64,000 nucleotides of DNA from Xanthomonas vesicatoria ATCC 35937. Its GTDB lineage: Bacteria; Pseudomonadota; Gammaproteobacteria; Xanthomonadales; Xanthomonadaceae. Position numbers and translations under genes: made by a program. Where the stretch lies: positions 4,154,001 to 4,218,000 of the forward strand of contig NZ_CP018725.1 in the NCBI RefSeq assembly GCF_001908725.1. Reading direction: 5' to 3'. Each line of letters starts with the position of its first letter. Position 1 is the stretch's first letter. This document shows, one piece after another, positions 51,398 to 59,072 of the stretch. Below the pieces are notes generated by a model, which saw nothing but the letters and a program-made list of their open reading frames with translations, was not told where the DNA came from and did not search any database.

Positions 51398-53611
51398 ATG
51401 CGACCCCATGCACTCACCGCGGCTTTGGGCCGCGTGCTTGCCGATGCCGGCCAGGCGCTCGGCCCTTGCCTGCTCAGGATCGAGGCCCGCGCCAATGACG
51501 TCGCCGAGGTGATGATCTACGGGACCATCGGCGACAGCCTGTGGTCGGAATCGGTCTCCGCACTGGAGCTTGCCGAGCAGATCAACCAGATCACCGCCAG
51601 CACGATCCACGTGCGCATCAACAGCGGCGGCGGAGTGGTGGCCGATGGCATAGCCATCTACAACGCACTGAGCCAGCACGCCGCGCACAAGGTGGTGTTT
51701 GTAGACGGCCAGGCGGCATCGATTGCCTCGCTGATCGCCATGGCCGGCAATGAGGTGGTGATGTATGCCAGCTCGCTGCTGATGGTGCATGCGCCACACA
51801 CGATTGCCGCCGGCAACGCGTCCTCGTTCCGCCAGTACGCCACCGCGCTCGACGCGCATGCCGGCGCGATGTTGGAGGCCTATGCCACCAAGACCGGCAA
51901 GCGCAGCGAAGTAGAGCAACTGCTCACCGACGGCGCCGACCACTGGTACACCGGCGCGCAGGCGGTGGAGTTCGGCTTTGCCGACCGCGTTGCAGACGCC
52001 GCCACAGCCGCCCGCGCTGAGGGCGCCTGCGTTGTGGCGCTCACCGGCTACCTGCAGGCCATCACCCAAGCGCCGGCCCCGGTTGCCGCGCAGCTGCGCG
52101 GGCACATCGCCGCCGCGCTCAGCCCCAGCGTTTTCGCCTCACTTCCCGAGGTCACCCAAACGGCCGTTGTTGGCCACATCGAGGATCCTATGACCCAGCA
52201 AACCTATCTCCGCATCCTCGCCAACGCCGCTGGCGGGCAGGGTGCAACCACAACCACCACGGTGACGCCGCCGGCTGCGGCCGCAGCGGTACCGCTGGTT
52301 GCCGCCGCGCCGGACGCCGCCGCTGCCGTGCAGGCCGCGCTGGTGGCCATGCGCGGGCGCAATACCGACATCATGGCGATGGCCGAGCCGCACATGGGCA
52401 ATGCGGAAATCCGCGCCTATGTGGACGGCGTCATTGCCGCCGCCGACCCGAACGTCACCGCCGACAACGTGGGCCGCCACATCCTGGCGCTGATGGGACG
52501 CAACGGCGAGCCGCTCAACGGCCGCGCTTGCGTGGTGGCTGGCGGCGACCAGCGCGACAACGTGCGGGCGGCGATGACCAACGCCATCCAGGCGCGCGTG
52601 GGCATGGCGCAGGCCGCCGCAGACAACCCGTACCGCGGCCACTCGCTGGCCGAGATGGCACGCGAGTGCCTGGTGCAGGCCGGCGTCAATCCGCGCGGCA
52701 TGGACAGGCGGGAAATCGTGGGCATGGCATTCACCCATTCCACCTCGGACTTCCCGGCGCTGTTGGGCGATGCCGCGCGTCGCTCGGTGCTGCAGGGCTA
52801 TCAGGAAGTGGAAGAGCGCTTCAGCGAGTTCACCCGCGCGGTGAGCGTGCCGGACTTCAAGCCGACCAACCTGGTCGGCCTGGGTGCGTTCTCCGATTTG
52901 CTGCCGGTACGCGAGGGCGGTGAGTACAAGCAGGGCACCTTCAGCGAGCAGTCGCAGTCGATGCAGATCGTCACCTGGGGCCGGCTGTTCACCATCACCC
53001 GGCAGGCCATCATCAATGACGACTTGGGCATTTTCAGCGATGTGCCGCGCAAGATGGGCCAGTCTGCCAAGCGCACGCTGGCCAAGGCGGTGTTCGAGCT
53101 GATTACCAAGAACCCGCGGCTGGCCGACGGCAAAGCGCTGTTCCATGCCGACCACGGCAACCTGCTGCCGGCGGCGACGATCACCACCGAGAGTGTCAGC
53201 GCCATGCAGGCGCGCATGGCGCTGCAGAAGGATGCCGACGGCAACGTCATCCGCGTGCCGATGAAGACCCTGCTGACGCCGGTGGCGCTCTCCGGTGCCG
53301 CACTGACCGTGCGTGCCGCCGAGTACGCAGTGGGCGGGGCCAACAACCAGACCACGCCCAACATCGTGCGCAACACCTTTGAGGTGGAGAGCGACGGCCG
53401 CCTGGATGGTGCAGACCCGAAAGCATGGTACGGCCTGGCCAACTCGGCTTACGTGGATGCGCTGGTGGTGGGCTACTTGGACGGCAACCAGACGCCGTAC
53501 CTGGAGCAGCACGAGGGATTCAAGGTGGACGGCGTGGCTTGGAAGGTGCGCCTGGACGCGGCGCCCGCGATCGCCGACTACCGCGGCATCTACAAGAACC
53601 CCGGCCAGTAA
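51398..53611 (+). CDS. Fused ClpP-like prohead protease and major capsid protein
   Basis: The 737-aa protein joins two functions. Residues ~25-210 are a ClpP/SppA-type protease with GGGVVADG, the nucleophile Ser108 in GQAASIASL and His131 in MVHAPHT. Residues ~265-737 form a capsid domain (HK97-type, with LVGLGAFSDLLPVREGGEYKQGTFSEQSQSM). In lambda these are separate genes. An internal ATG (52190, residue 265) with GAGGA 4 nt upstream could make the capsid part alone. The start overlaps nothing; the portal stop is 2 bp upstream. Confidence 0.9.
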   Translation: MRPHALTAALGRVLADAGQALGPCLLRIEARANDVAEVMIYGTIGDSLWSESVSALELAEQINQITASTIHVRINSGGGVVADGIAIYNALSQHAAHKVVFVDGQAASIASLIAMAGNEVVMYASSLLMVHAPHTIAAGNASSFRQYATALDAHAGAMLEAYATKTGKRSEVEQLLTDGADHWYTGAQAVEFGFADRVADAATAARAEGACVVALTGYLQAITQAPAPVAAQLRGHIAAALSPSVFASLPEVTQTAVVGHIEDPMTQQTYLRILANAAGGQGATTTTTVTPPAAAAAVPLVAAAPDAAAAVQAALVAMRGRNTDIMAMAEPHMGNAEIRAYVDGVIAAADPNVTADNVGRHILALMGRNGEPLNGRACVVAGGDQRDNVRAAMTNAIQARVGMAQAAADNPYRGHSLAEMARECLVQAGVNPRGMDRREIVGMAFTHSTSDFPALLGDAARRSVLQGYQEVEERFSEFTRAVSVPDFKPTNLVGLGAFSDLLPVREGGEYKQGTFSEQSQSMQIVTWGRLFTITRQAIINDDLGIFSDVPRKMGQSAKRTLAKAVFELITKNPRLADGKALFHADHGNLLPAATITTESVSAMQARMALQKDADGNVIRVPMKTLLTPVALSGAALTVRAAEYAVGGANNQTTPNIVRNTFEVESDGRLDGADPKAWYGLANSAYVDALVVGYLDGNQTPYLEQHEGFKVDGVAWKVRLDAAPAIADYRGIYKNPGQ

Positions 53612-53668
53612 ACCGCCTGCCGCACCGCAGGCGCGGTGCGGCGTCTCTTCTCATCTGGAGTACTCCCC

Positions 53669-54025
53669 ATGAAAAACGCATACCAAGACGGCCGCGTGCT
53701 GGACGTCACCCTGACCGCTGCAGTCACCAGCGGCGGTGTCATCGCCACCGGCAAGCTCGTCGCCATTGCCGTCACCGACGGCGTAATTGGCGACAGCATT
53801 GCCGCACACGTTGAAGGCGTGTTTGCACTGCCCAAGTTGCCTGCCGCCGTGTTTGCCGTGGGCGCGGCGGTCAACTGGGACATCGACGCCAAGCAGGCGA
53901 TCGCCGCTGCCGGAGGTGCCGGCGACACCAACAACATCGGTTACGCGATCGAGGCGGCCGGTAACGGCGCCGCCACGGTGCTGGTGCGCCTGACCCCGGG
54001 TACTGCCACGCCGGTGGCCGCCTAA
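53669..54025 (+). CDS. DUF2190-type head decoration/stabilisation protein
   Basis: The 118-aa protein MKNAYQDGRVLDVTLTAAVTSGGVIATGKLVAIAV has the Gly/Ala/Val-rich beta pattern of DUF2190 proteins, which occupy the place of lambda gpD next to the capsid gene. ATG 53669 follows GGAG 9 nt upstream. Confidence 0.75.
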   Translation: MKNAYQDGRVLDVTLTAAVTSGGVIATGKLVAIAVTDGVIGDSIAAHVEGVFALPKLPAAVFAVGAAVNWDIDAKQAIAAAGGAGDTNNIGYAIEAAGNGAATVLVRLTPGTATPVAA

Positions 54026-54105
54026 GCCTTACCCACCACCGCATGCAGATGCCCGGGTGGCGCGTGCGGTGGTGGCTCTTTTTGACTTGACCCAAGGATC
54101 AGCAC

Positions 54106-54534
54106 ATGGCCCCGCCGCGCGGCGTCCGCAACAACAATCCAGGCAACATCGATCGCACGGGCGTGGCCTGGCAGGGCGAAGACCGCAGCGCGGCTGCACG
54201 CGCACGCGAGGCACGCTTTGCGGTGTTCGATACGCCCGAATACGGCTTCCGTGCGCTGGTCAAAACGCTGCTGACCTACCAGCGCAAGCACGGCCTGCGC
54301 ACAGTGCGCGGCATCATCAACCGGTGGGCGCCGCCGGTGGAGAACGACACCGGCGCGTATGCGCGCCAGGTGGCCACCGCGCTGGGCGTGGACGTGGACC
54401 AGCGCATCGACGTGGAGGCGCCGGCCACTGCGTTTCAGCTGGCCAAGGCGATCGCCAAGCACGAGAACGGCGGCAACTTCTGGGGCGACGCGGTCATCTG
54501 GGACGGCGTGGAGCTGGCGGGGATTGCCCGGTGA
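54106..54534 (+). CDS. Virion lysozyme/muramidase-like protein
   Basis: The 142-aa protein opens RGVRNNNPGNIDRTGVAWQG, a signature of phage structural lytic proteins (P5-like) and similar transglycosylase or muramidase domains, and continues with FDTPEYGFRALVKTLLTYQRKHGL and IINRWAPPVENDT. It is the first gene of the lysis cassette and is probably the endolysin. The catalytic residue cannot be named with certainty. It overlaps the holin start by 1 bp (TGATG). Confidence 0.75.
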   Translation: MAPPRGVRNNNPGNIDRTGVAWQGEDRSAAARAREARFAVFDTPEYGFRALVKTLLTYQRKHGLRTVRGIINRWAPPVENDTGAYARQVATALGVDVDQRIDVEAPATAFQLAKAIAKHENGGNFWGDAVIWDGVELAGIAR

Positions 54535-54995
54535 TGGACGGCGGCGCGACTGTGCTGCTCAAGACGGCTGCGTTGCTGGTGGCCACCAGCGCCGGCAGTG
54601 CCGTGGTCACCGAGGTGATCACTGGCAGTGAGCATCTGTTCCTGGGCATTCCGCAGTCTTGGTTTCTGGCTGCGGTCGTGGGCGCGCTGGTCGGCCTGCT
54701 GCTGCTCAGCGAGATCGACGTGGGTAAGGTGTCCGCGCCCAGCGGCGGCCCGGGCGTGCAATGGCTGACGCTGCTGCTGCGCGTGGGCTTGTTGGGCCTG
54801 TTCGTACTGGGGTTCGCGCTGGCGGCCGGCTGGATCGTGGTGGCGCTGGCCAACTACTTTCCCTCGGTGCACCGCATTGGCATTGCAGTGAGCGGGCTGA
54901 GCGGTTTCATCATCAAGCCGATGTTGCCGCACTACCTGGGCGCGCTGCAGAAGTGGTCCGACCGCCTCGCTGGCCGCGCAGGAGGTGCTGCATGA
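54534..54995 (+). CDS. Holin-like membrane protein 1
   Basis: The 153-aa protein has four hydrophobic stretches (about residues 8-25, 42-60, 76-104 and 115-130) and sits directly after the endolysin-like gene. It overlaps the next gene by 4 bp. It is a reasonable holin candidate; the topology is my reading. Confidence 0.6.
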   Translation: MDGGATVLLKTAALLVATSAGSAVVTEVITGSEHLFLGIPQSWFLAAVVGALVGLLLLSEIDVGKVSAPSGGPGVQWLTLLLRVGLLGLFVLGFALAAGWIVVALANYFPSVHRIGIAVSGLSGFIIKPMLPHYLGALQKWSDRLAGRAGGAA

Positions 54996-55270
54996 GCATC
55001 TACCTCGTGAGCCTGGTCAGCACGCTGGCGGTGTTCTGCGCCACGACCTGGCAGCTGCTGCATACCTTTCATGGCGGCGAGCGCGCACGTGATCGCGCCG
55101 CCTGGGCGCTGCGGGGCGCCTGCCTCATTGGCCTGGCTGTCGGCATGCTGGGCATCTTCTTGCGCGACCTGGCGCAGCACACGCCCGCGCCCTGGTACGT
55201 GCTGCTCGTGCGCGTGTGCCTGACGGTGCTGCTGATCTACCCGTGGCGCCGGCGGGAGAGTGACCGATGA
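54992..55270 (+). CDS. Holin-like membrane protein 2
   Basis: The 92-aa protein MSIYLVSLVSTLAVFCATTWQLLH has three hydrophobic helices and a basic tail ending WRRRESDR, the shape of a class I holin or antiholin. Both ends overlap neighbours by 4 bp. Confidence 0.6.
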   Translation: MSIYLVSLVSTLAVFCATTWQLLHTFHGGERARDRAAWALRGACLIGLAVGMLGIFLRDLAQHTPAPWYVLLVRVCLTVLLIYPWRRRESDR

Positions 55271-55839
55271 ACATACTGGCCCTCTTCAAGGCATTGGCGG
55301 CGTTGGTCTTTGGCTGGGCGGCCGACGCGCTGACCTGGCTGCGCAAGCCGGGTAGCCGGCTCAAGGTGGTGTGTGCGCTGCTGGCCGCTCTGCTGTCGAT
55401 TGCCTCGCTCACGTCCTACCGCAAGGGCCAGCAGGTGATTGTGGTGACGCGCCAGGTGGAGCAGTGCCAGAGCGATCGCACTGCGGCGCTGGAAGCGGCG
55501 CAGCTCAAGCGCGCCGAGTTGGAGCGCAACAACGCAGACAAGGACGCTGCGCTGGCGACCATCGCCGCCAAGTTGAACGCCGAGGCCGAGAAGCTGCGTG
55601 TGCTGCAGGAGCGCAACGCCGGCCTGCGCGACAAGACCGAAGCCGCCAAGGCCGCCGCTGACCGCAGTGCTAAGGCGTTCAAGCAGGAATACGACCAACG
55701 CCCGGCCGAGTGCACCGCTGCACTGCAGGCGCTGGCCGCGGCATGCCCCAGCCTGGGAGGTTACTGCTGCGCGCTTTGCTCACTGCTGCGCTGCTGGCTG
55801 CGCTGCTGGCTGGATGTGGCAACAAGGCTGCCCGGCTAG
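55267..55839 (+). CDS. Rz-like inner-membrane spanin
   Basis: The 190-aa protein has an N-terminal transmembrane anchor (~33-52) followed by a long coiled-coil periplasmic segment (~62-150, many Ala/Glu/Lys heptads), as in lambda Rz. The last ~40 residues are Cys-rich because the DNA also encodes Rz1 in another frame. Rz/Rz1 bridge the periplasm and break the outer membrane in the last step of lysis. Confidence 0.8.
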   Translation: MNILALFKALAALVFGWAADALTWLRKPGSRLKVVCALLAALLSIASLTSYRKGQQVIVVTRQVEQCQSDRTAALEAAQLKRAELERNNADKDAALATIAAKLNAEAEKLRVLQERNAGLRDKTEAAKAAADRSAKAFKQEYDQRPAECTAALQALAAACPSLGGYCCALCSLLRCWLRCWLDVATRLPG

Positions 55840-56075
55840 ATCCGGCGCGCCCGATTGTGGTGACACCCGCGCCGGCGGTGGTTGCGGTGCCGGTGCGTAC
55901 CTATGTGGAGATCGATCGGCGCCTGACTCAGCGCTGCCCCTGGGTGAAGAACGGCACGCTGGAGCAGGTGCTGGACGTCTCGCGTGGGCGCAAGCGCTGC
56001 CTGGAGTTCTACGAGGCCAACCTGGGCGAGATCGAGCAGGTGCAGGGCACCCCCGCTGGCGAGGGCAGCCCGTGA
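55743..56075 (+). CDS. Rz1-like outer-membrane spanin lipoprotein, overlapping Rz
   Basis: The 110-aa product begins MPQPGRLLLRALLTAALLAALLAGC, with lipobox LLAGC (Cys25), then a Pro-rich segment as in Rz1. It overlaps the Rz 3' end by 97 bp in the +2 frame, the classical nested arrangement. It ends 4 bp into the next gene. Confidence 0.8.
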   Translation: MPQPGRLLLRALLTAALLAALLAGCGNKAARLDPARPIVVTPAPAVVAVPVRTYVEIDRRLTQRCPWVKNGTLEQVLDVSRGRKRCLEFYEANLGEIEQVQGTPAGEGSP

Positions 56076-56902
56076 GCCAGATCCGCATCGCGGTGGATGC
56101 CGACAACCTGCTGGGCCGTCAGTTCAGCGCGTTGGAGCGCGAGCAGCTGCCGTTCGCCATCGTGCAGGCGTGCAACGCCACTGCCTACGAGATCCGCGAA
56201 GTGTGGAAGCGCACTGCGCCGCGCGTGTTCGACCGGCCAACGTCGCTGACGATCAACGCTGCGATGTACCGCAAGGCGACCAAAGCCCGCCTGTTTGCCG
56301 AGATCTTCCTGCGCGATGAAGCCTTCAAGGGCACGCCGCCGGCAAGGTACCTGCGCACGGAAGTGGATGGCGGGCAGCGCCGCAAAAAGGGCTTCGAGGT
56401 ACTGCTGCAAGCCAAGGGCCTGATGCCGGCCGGGCAGTTCGCGGTCACCGGCCGCAGTGCGCGCACTGACCAGTACGGCAACGTGCCGGGCGGCCAGGTG
56501 ACTGCGATCTTGTCGCAGTTGGGCGCGCAACGCGACGCCTACCAGAATGCCAACACCAAGAAGCCCACGCGGCCCAGCAATGAGCGCAGCCGCGCCGAGT
56601 ATCTGGGGCGCACACGCTTGAACACGGTGGCGGTGATGCAGCGCACCGTTCGCCGCGGTGGGCGCTACTTCGCGCTGCAGCGCCAGCGCGGCAAGTTGGC
56701 GCCGGGCATCTACGAGCGCATCGGCACTGGCTTCGGCAGTGCAGTGCGCAGCGTGTTCGTGTTCACCACGCGCGCCAGTTACACGCCGCGTTACGACATC
56801 TACGGCTTGGCCCAGCGCACCTGGGACGAGCTGATGCCGTTCTACTTCAACCGCGAGCTGGAAAAGGCCATCCAAAGCGCGATCGCCAAGGTGCGCGCAT
56901 GA
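56072..56902 (+). CDS. Minor tail/tail-completion protein
   Basis: The 276-aa product begins at GTG (shared with the Rz1 stop), MSQIRIAVDADNLLGRQFSALEREQLPFAIVQACN. Its basic, Arg-rich middle and aromatic C-terminal half are common in the lambda Z position. It lies upstream of two small tail-completion genes. The family is inferred from order. Confidence 0.65.
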   Translation: MSQIRIAVDADNLLGRQFSALEREQLPFAIVQACNATAYEIREVWKRTAPRVFDRPTSLTINAAMYRKATKARLFAEIFLRDEAFKGTPPARYLRTEVDGGQRRKKGFEVLLQAKGLMPAGQFAVTGRSARTDQYGNVPGGQVTAILSQLGAQRDAYQNANTKKPTRPSNERSRAEYLGRTRLNTVAVMQRTVRRGGRYFALQRQRGKLAPGIYERIGTGFGSAVRSVFVFTTRASYTPRYDIYGLAQRTWDELMPFYFNRELEKAIQSAIAKVRA

Positions 56903-57225
56903 GCCAGCGCGAGTTCCTCCAAGCTTTCGATGCGGTCGCTTTCTCGGCCTTCGCAGAGGTGGGACTGGCTGATGGCGATGCACGCTACCAGGCACCCGAG
57001 GCTACCGAATCCGCGCCGTGCACGGTGCAGATCGACCGCAACGTGCGCGACTTTGGCAGCGACCTTGCGCCCGTGAGCACCGGCTACACGCTGGTGACCT
57101 TCCAGCGCGCACAGGTGCAGCCGGCCAAACGCGGCCGGCTGCTGCTGCGCGGGGAGACGCTGGTACTGGCGGAGCGCGTGCGGCAGGACGAATCCATCAG
57201 CCAGTGGGTGGCCGACCATGGCTAG
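56899..57225 (+). CDS. Head-tail joining / tail attachment protein (FII-like position)
   Basis: The 108-aa product MSQREFLQAFDAVAFSAFAEVGL forms a small beta-rich domain ending ERVRQDESISQWV. Size and place fit FII-type attachment proteins. It overlaps both neighbours (4 and 8 bp). Confidence 0.6.
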   Translation: MSQREFLQAFDAVAFSAFAEVGLADGDARYQAPEATESAPCTVQIDRNVRDFGSDLAPVSTGYTLVTFQRAQVQPAKRGRLLLRGETLVLAERVRQDESISQWVADHG

Positions 57226-57652
57226 CCCACGCGAGATCCTGCGCGCGGCGGTGGGCGATTGTCTGCAGCGCATCAGCCGCGCCAGCGGTTACCAGACCGA
57301 TGCCGGCGCCAGCCTCACGCTGGAGCCGGGCCAGGTCGACGAGGACGCGACCGCCGTGTTGACCGTGCTGGTGGCCAAGCAGCAGCGCGCCAGCGAGAGC
57401 GCACTGATCCGCACGCACCGGCTGACCACGCTGGTGATCGTCGCCAAGGCGCCTGCGCCGCTGGACACCGCGCAGAGCCAACTGGATGCGCTGGTGTCTG
57501 ACATCGAACTTGCCATGTCCGACCAGCAGTTTCGCTACCCGGTGGGCATCCAGTTCCCGCAGTACGTGTCCATGGAGCCGGTGAAGCCGGAAGCGGGCAT
57601 GAGCTGGATCGGCGCGCTGCTCACCTACCAAACCCACATCCCCATTACCTGA
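57218..57652 (+). CDS. Tail terminator-like protein (gpU position)
   Basis: The 144-aa product MASPREILRAAVGDCLQRISR continues into LDALVSDIELAMSDQQFRYPVG and a final beta part, the shape and size of lambda gpU-like tail terminators. It comes directly before the tail-tube gene. Confidence 0.6.
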   Translation: MASPREILRAAVGDCLQRISRASGYQTDAGASLTLEPGQVDEDATAVLTVLVAKQQRASESALIRTHRLTTLVIVAKAPAPLDTAQSQLDALVSDIELAMSDQQFRYPVGIQFPQYVSMEPVKPEAGMSWIGALLTYQTHIPIT

Positions 57653-57682
57653 CGCCGCCTGCGGCACCTACGAGGAGCATCC

Positions 57683-58438
57683 ATGCCCATCAATTCCCCC
57701 GATTACAGCTACCTGGGTAGCGGCGAGCTGCACTTGCGCAAGCGTGGTGCGGCCAAGCCGTTTCGCGGTGTCGGCAACTGCTCGGCCTTCAGCTTTTCGC
57801 CGCAGACCAATCGCATCAATCTGCTGGACAGCACGCAGCCCGGTGGCGGCAACCGCAACTCGGTGGACCGCATCACCGAGGTGCAGGTGAGTTTCACCAT
57901 GCACGACTTCAGCGCGGAGAACTTCGCCGACGTGTTGCGCGGTACCGCCACAACCATCGTGGCCGGCAATGCGGTGGATGAGGCCGTGGTGGCTTACAGA
58001 GATGGCGTGACGCCGTTGGCCAACCTGGCTGCCGAGATCACTGCGGTGAAGCCGGCCACCGGCGCTGCGGTGTATGCCAAGGGCAAGGATTGGGACATCA
58101 AGAACGGCGCGCTGTATGTGCCGGCAGATTCGGCCATCACCGACCCGGTGGACGGTGCGGCCAACATCAAGGTGACCTACAGCTTCGGCGCGGCCGAGCG
58201 CTTGCAGGCGTTGGTCAATCCCAACGAAGAGTACGAGCTGCTGTTTCTGGGCTTCAACGAAGCGCGTAGCGGCAAGAAGGTGCGCGCCCAGGCCTACCGC
58301 GTGTCCGGTGGCGTGATCGGCGAACTGGCGTTGATCGGTGAGCAGTATGGCGCTGGCACGGTCACCGGCACGCTCAGCAAGGACACCAGCAAGCCGGCAG
58401 GCGTGTCGCAGTACTTCACTTGGGACGCCGAGAAGTGA
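57683..58438 (+). CDS. Major tail tube protein
   Basis: The 251-aa protein MPINSPDYSYLGSGELHLRKRG has the beta-rich make-up of phage tail tubes (F-S-F-S-P-Q-T and TEVQVSFTMHDF). The position before the chaperone pair and tape measure is diagnostic. GAGGAG 8 nt upstream of ATG gives strong translation, fitting an abundant structural protein. Confidence 0.8.
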   Translation: MPINSPDYSYLGSGELHLRKRGAAKPFRGVGNCSAFSFSPQTNRINLLDSTQPGGGNRNSVDRITEVQVSFTMHDFSAENFADVLRGTATTIVAGNAVDEAVVAYRDGVTPLANLAAEITAVKPATGAAVYAKGKDWDIKNGALYVPADSAITDPVDGAANIKVTYSFGAAERLQALVNPNEEYELLFLGFNEARSGKKVRAQAYRVSGGVIGELALIGEQYGAGTVTGTLSKDTSKPAGVSQYFTWDAEK

Positions 58439-58911
58439 GCGAGGACATCGACATCCTGACGCCGCCCACGCGCTCGATCACTTTCCGTGGCGTGCAGGTG
58501 GAAATTGCGCCGCTGACGCTGGCGCAGATCGGACCCTTCATGACAGCCACGCGGCCGATCATCGGCCGCGTGCTGATCGCCGCCAGCCTGGTCGGTGCCG
58601 GCGCAACGATCGAGGTGGCCGCGCTGTTGATGGACGTACTGGAGCAGGACGGGCAGGCGTTCGCCAACGCTGGTGCGCTCGTCACCGGCAAACCCGAAGC
58701 GTGGATTGCCGGCGGCAGCCTGGCCGATGCGGCGACGCTGGTGGAAACGGTGGTGGAGCTCAACCAAGATTTTTTCGGCCAGCGCCTGCCGACCCTGATG
58801 CAGGCGGCAGGCAAAGCCATCCCCGCGATGGTAGCGATGCAGCCGCCACCGGTTGGGCCGACATCGTTCACTTCCTCGTCGCCCGCGGCCACCAGCGCCG
58901 AGACGTCCTAA
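58435..58911 (+). CDS. Tail assembly chaperone (gpG-like)
   Basis: The 158-aa product starts at GTG 58435, sharing four bases with the tube gene stop. Its N-terminal part (residues ~8-40, ILTPPTRSITFRGVQVEI) is typical of tail assembly chaperones. An overlapping frame downstream (ending 59072) should supply the GT extension by -1 frameshifting or separate initiation. Confidence 0.75.
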   Translation: MSEDIDILTPPTRSITFRGVQVEIAPLTLAQIGPFMTATRPIIGRVLIAASLVGAGATIEVAALLMDVLEQDGQAFANAGALVTGKPEAWIAGGSLADAATLVETVVELNQDFFGQRLPTLMQAAGKAIPAMVAMQPPPVGPTSFTSSSPAATSAETS

Positions 58912-59072
58912 CCTACACCTTGGCGCAAGCCAGGGCATTTGCCGCTGCCGCCGCGCGCCATGACCGTGCGCAGTGGCACCAGCAGGAAGCTGCGACGGCC
59001 ACTGCCGTGCGCATGGCGATGGGCGCCGAGCCTGCCGCTTTTACCAAGTACCTCAACGACCTGACCAGATAG
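58776..59072 (+). CDS. gpT-like extension of the tail chaperone, -1 frame
   Basis: In the -1 frame relative to gpG an open region ends with WADIVHFLVARGHQRRDVLT and then AQARAFAAAAARHDRAQWHQQE, normal coding sequence up to the stop right before the tape measure ATG. A slippery T-TTT-TTC lies in the gpG frame at 58770-58776 and would give a 212-aa fusion, but the first ~25 codons after it read poorly, so the shift may occur later or the T part may start on its own. The left boundary given is that of the slippery site. Confidence 0.55.
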   Translation, partial: RPAPADPDAGGRQSHPRDGSDAAATGWADIVHFLVARGHQRRDVLTYTLAQARAFAAAAARHDRAQWHQQEAATATAVRMAMGAEPAAFTKYLNDLTR

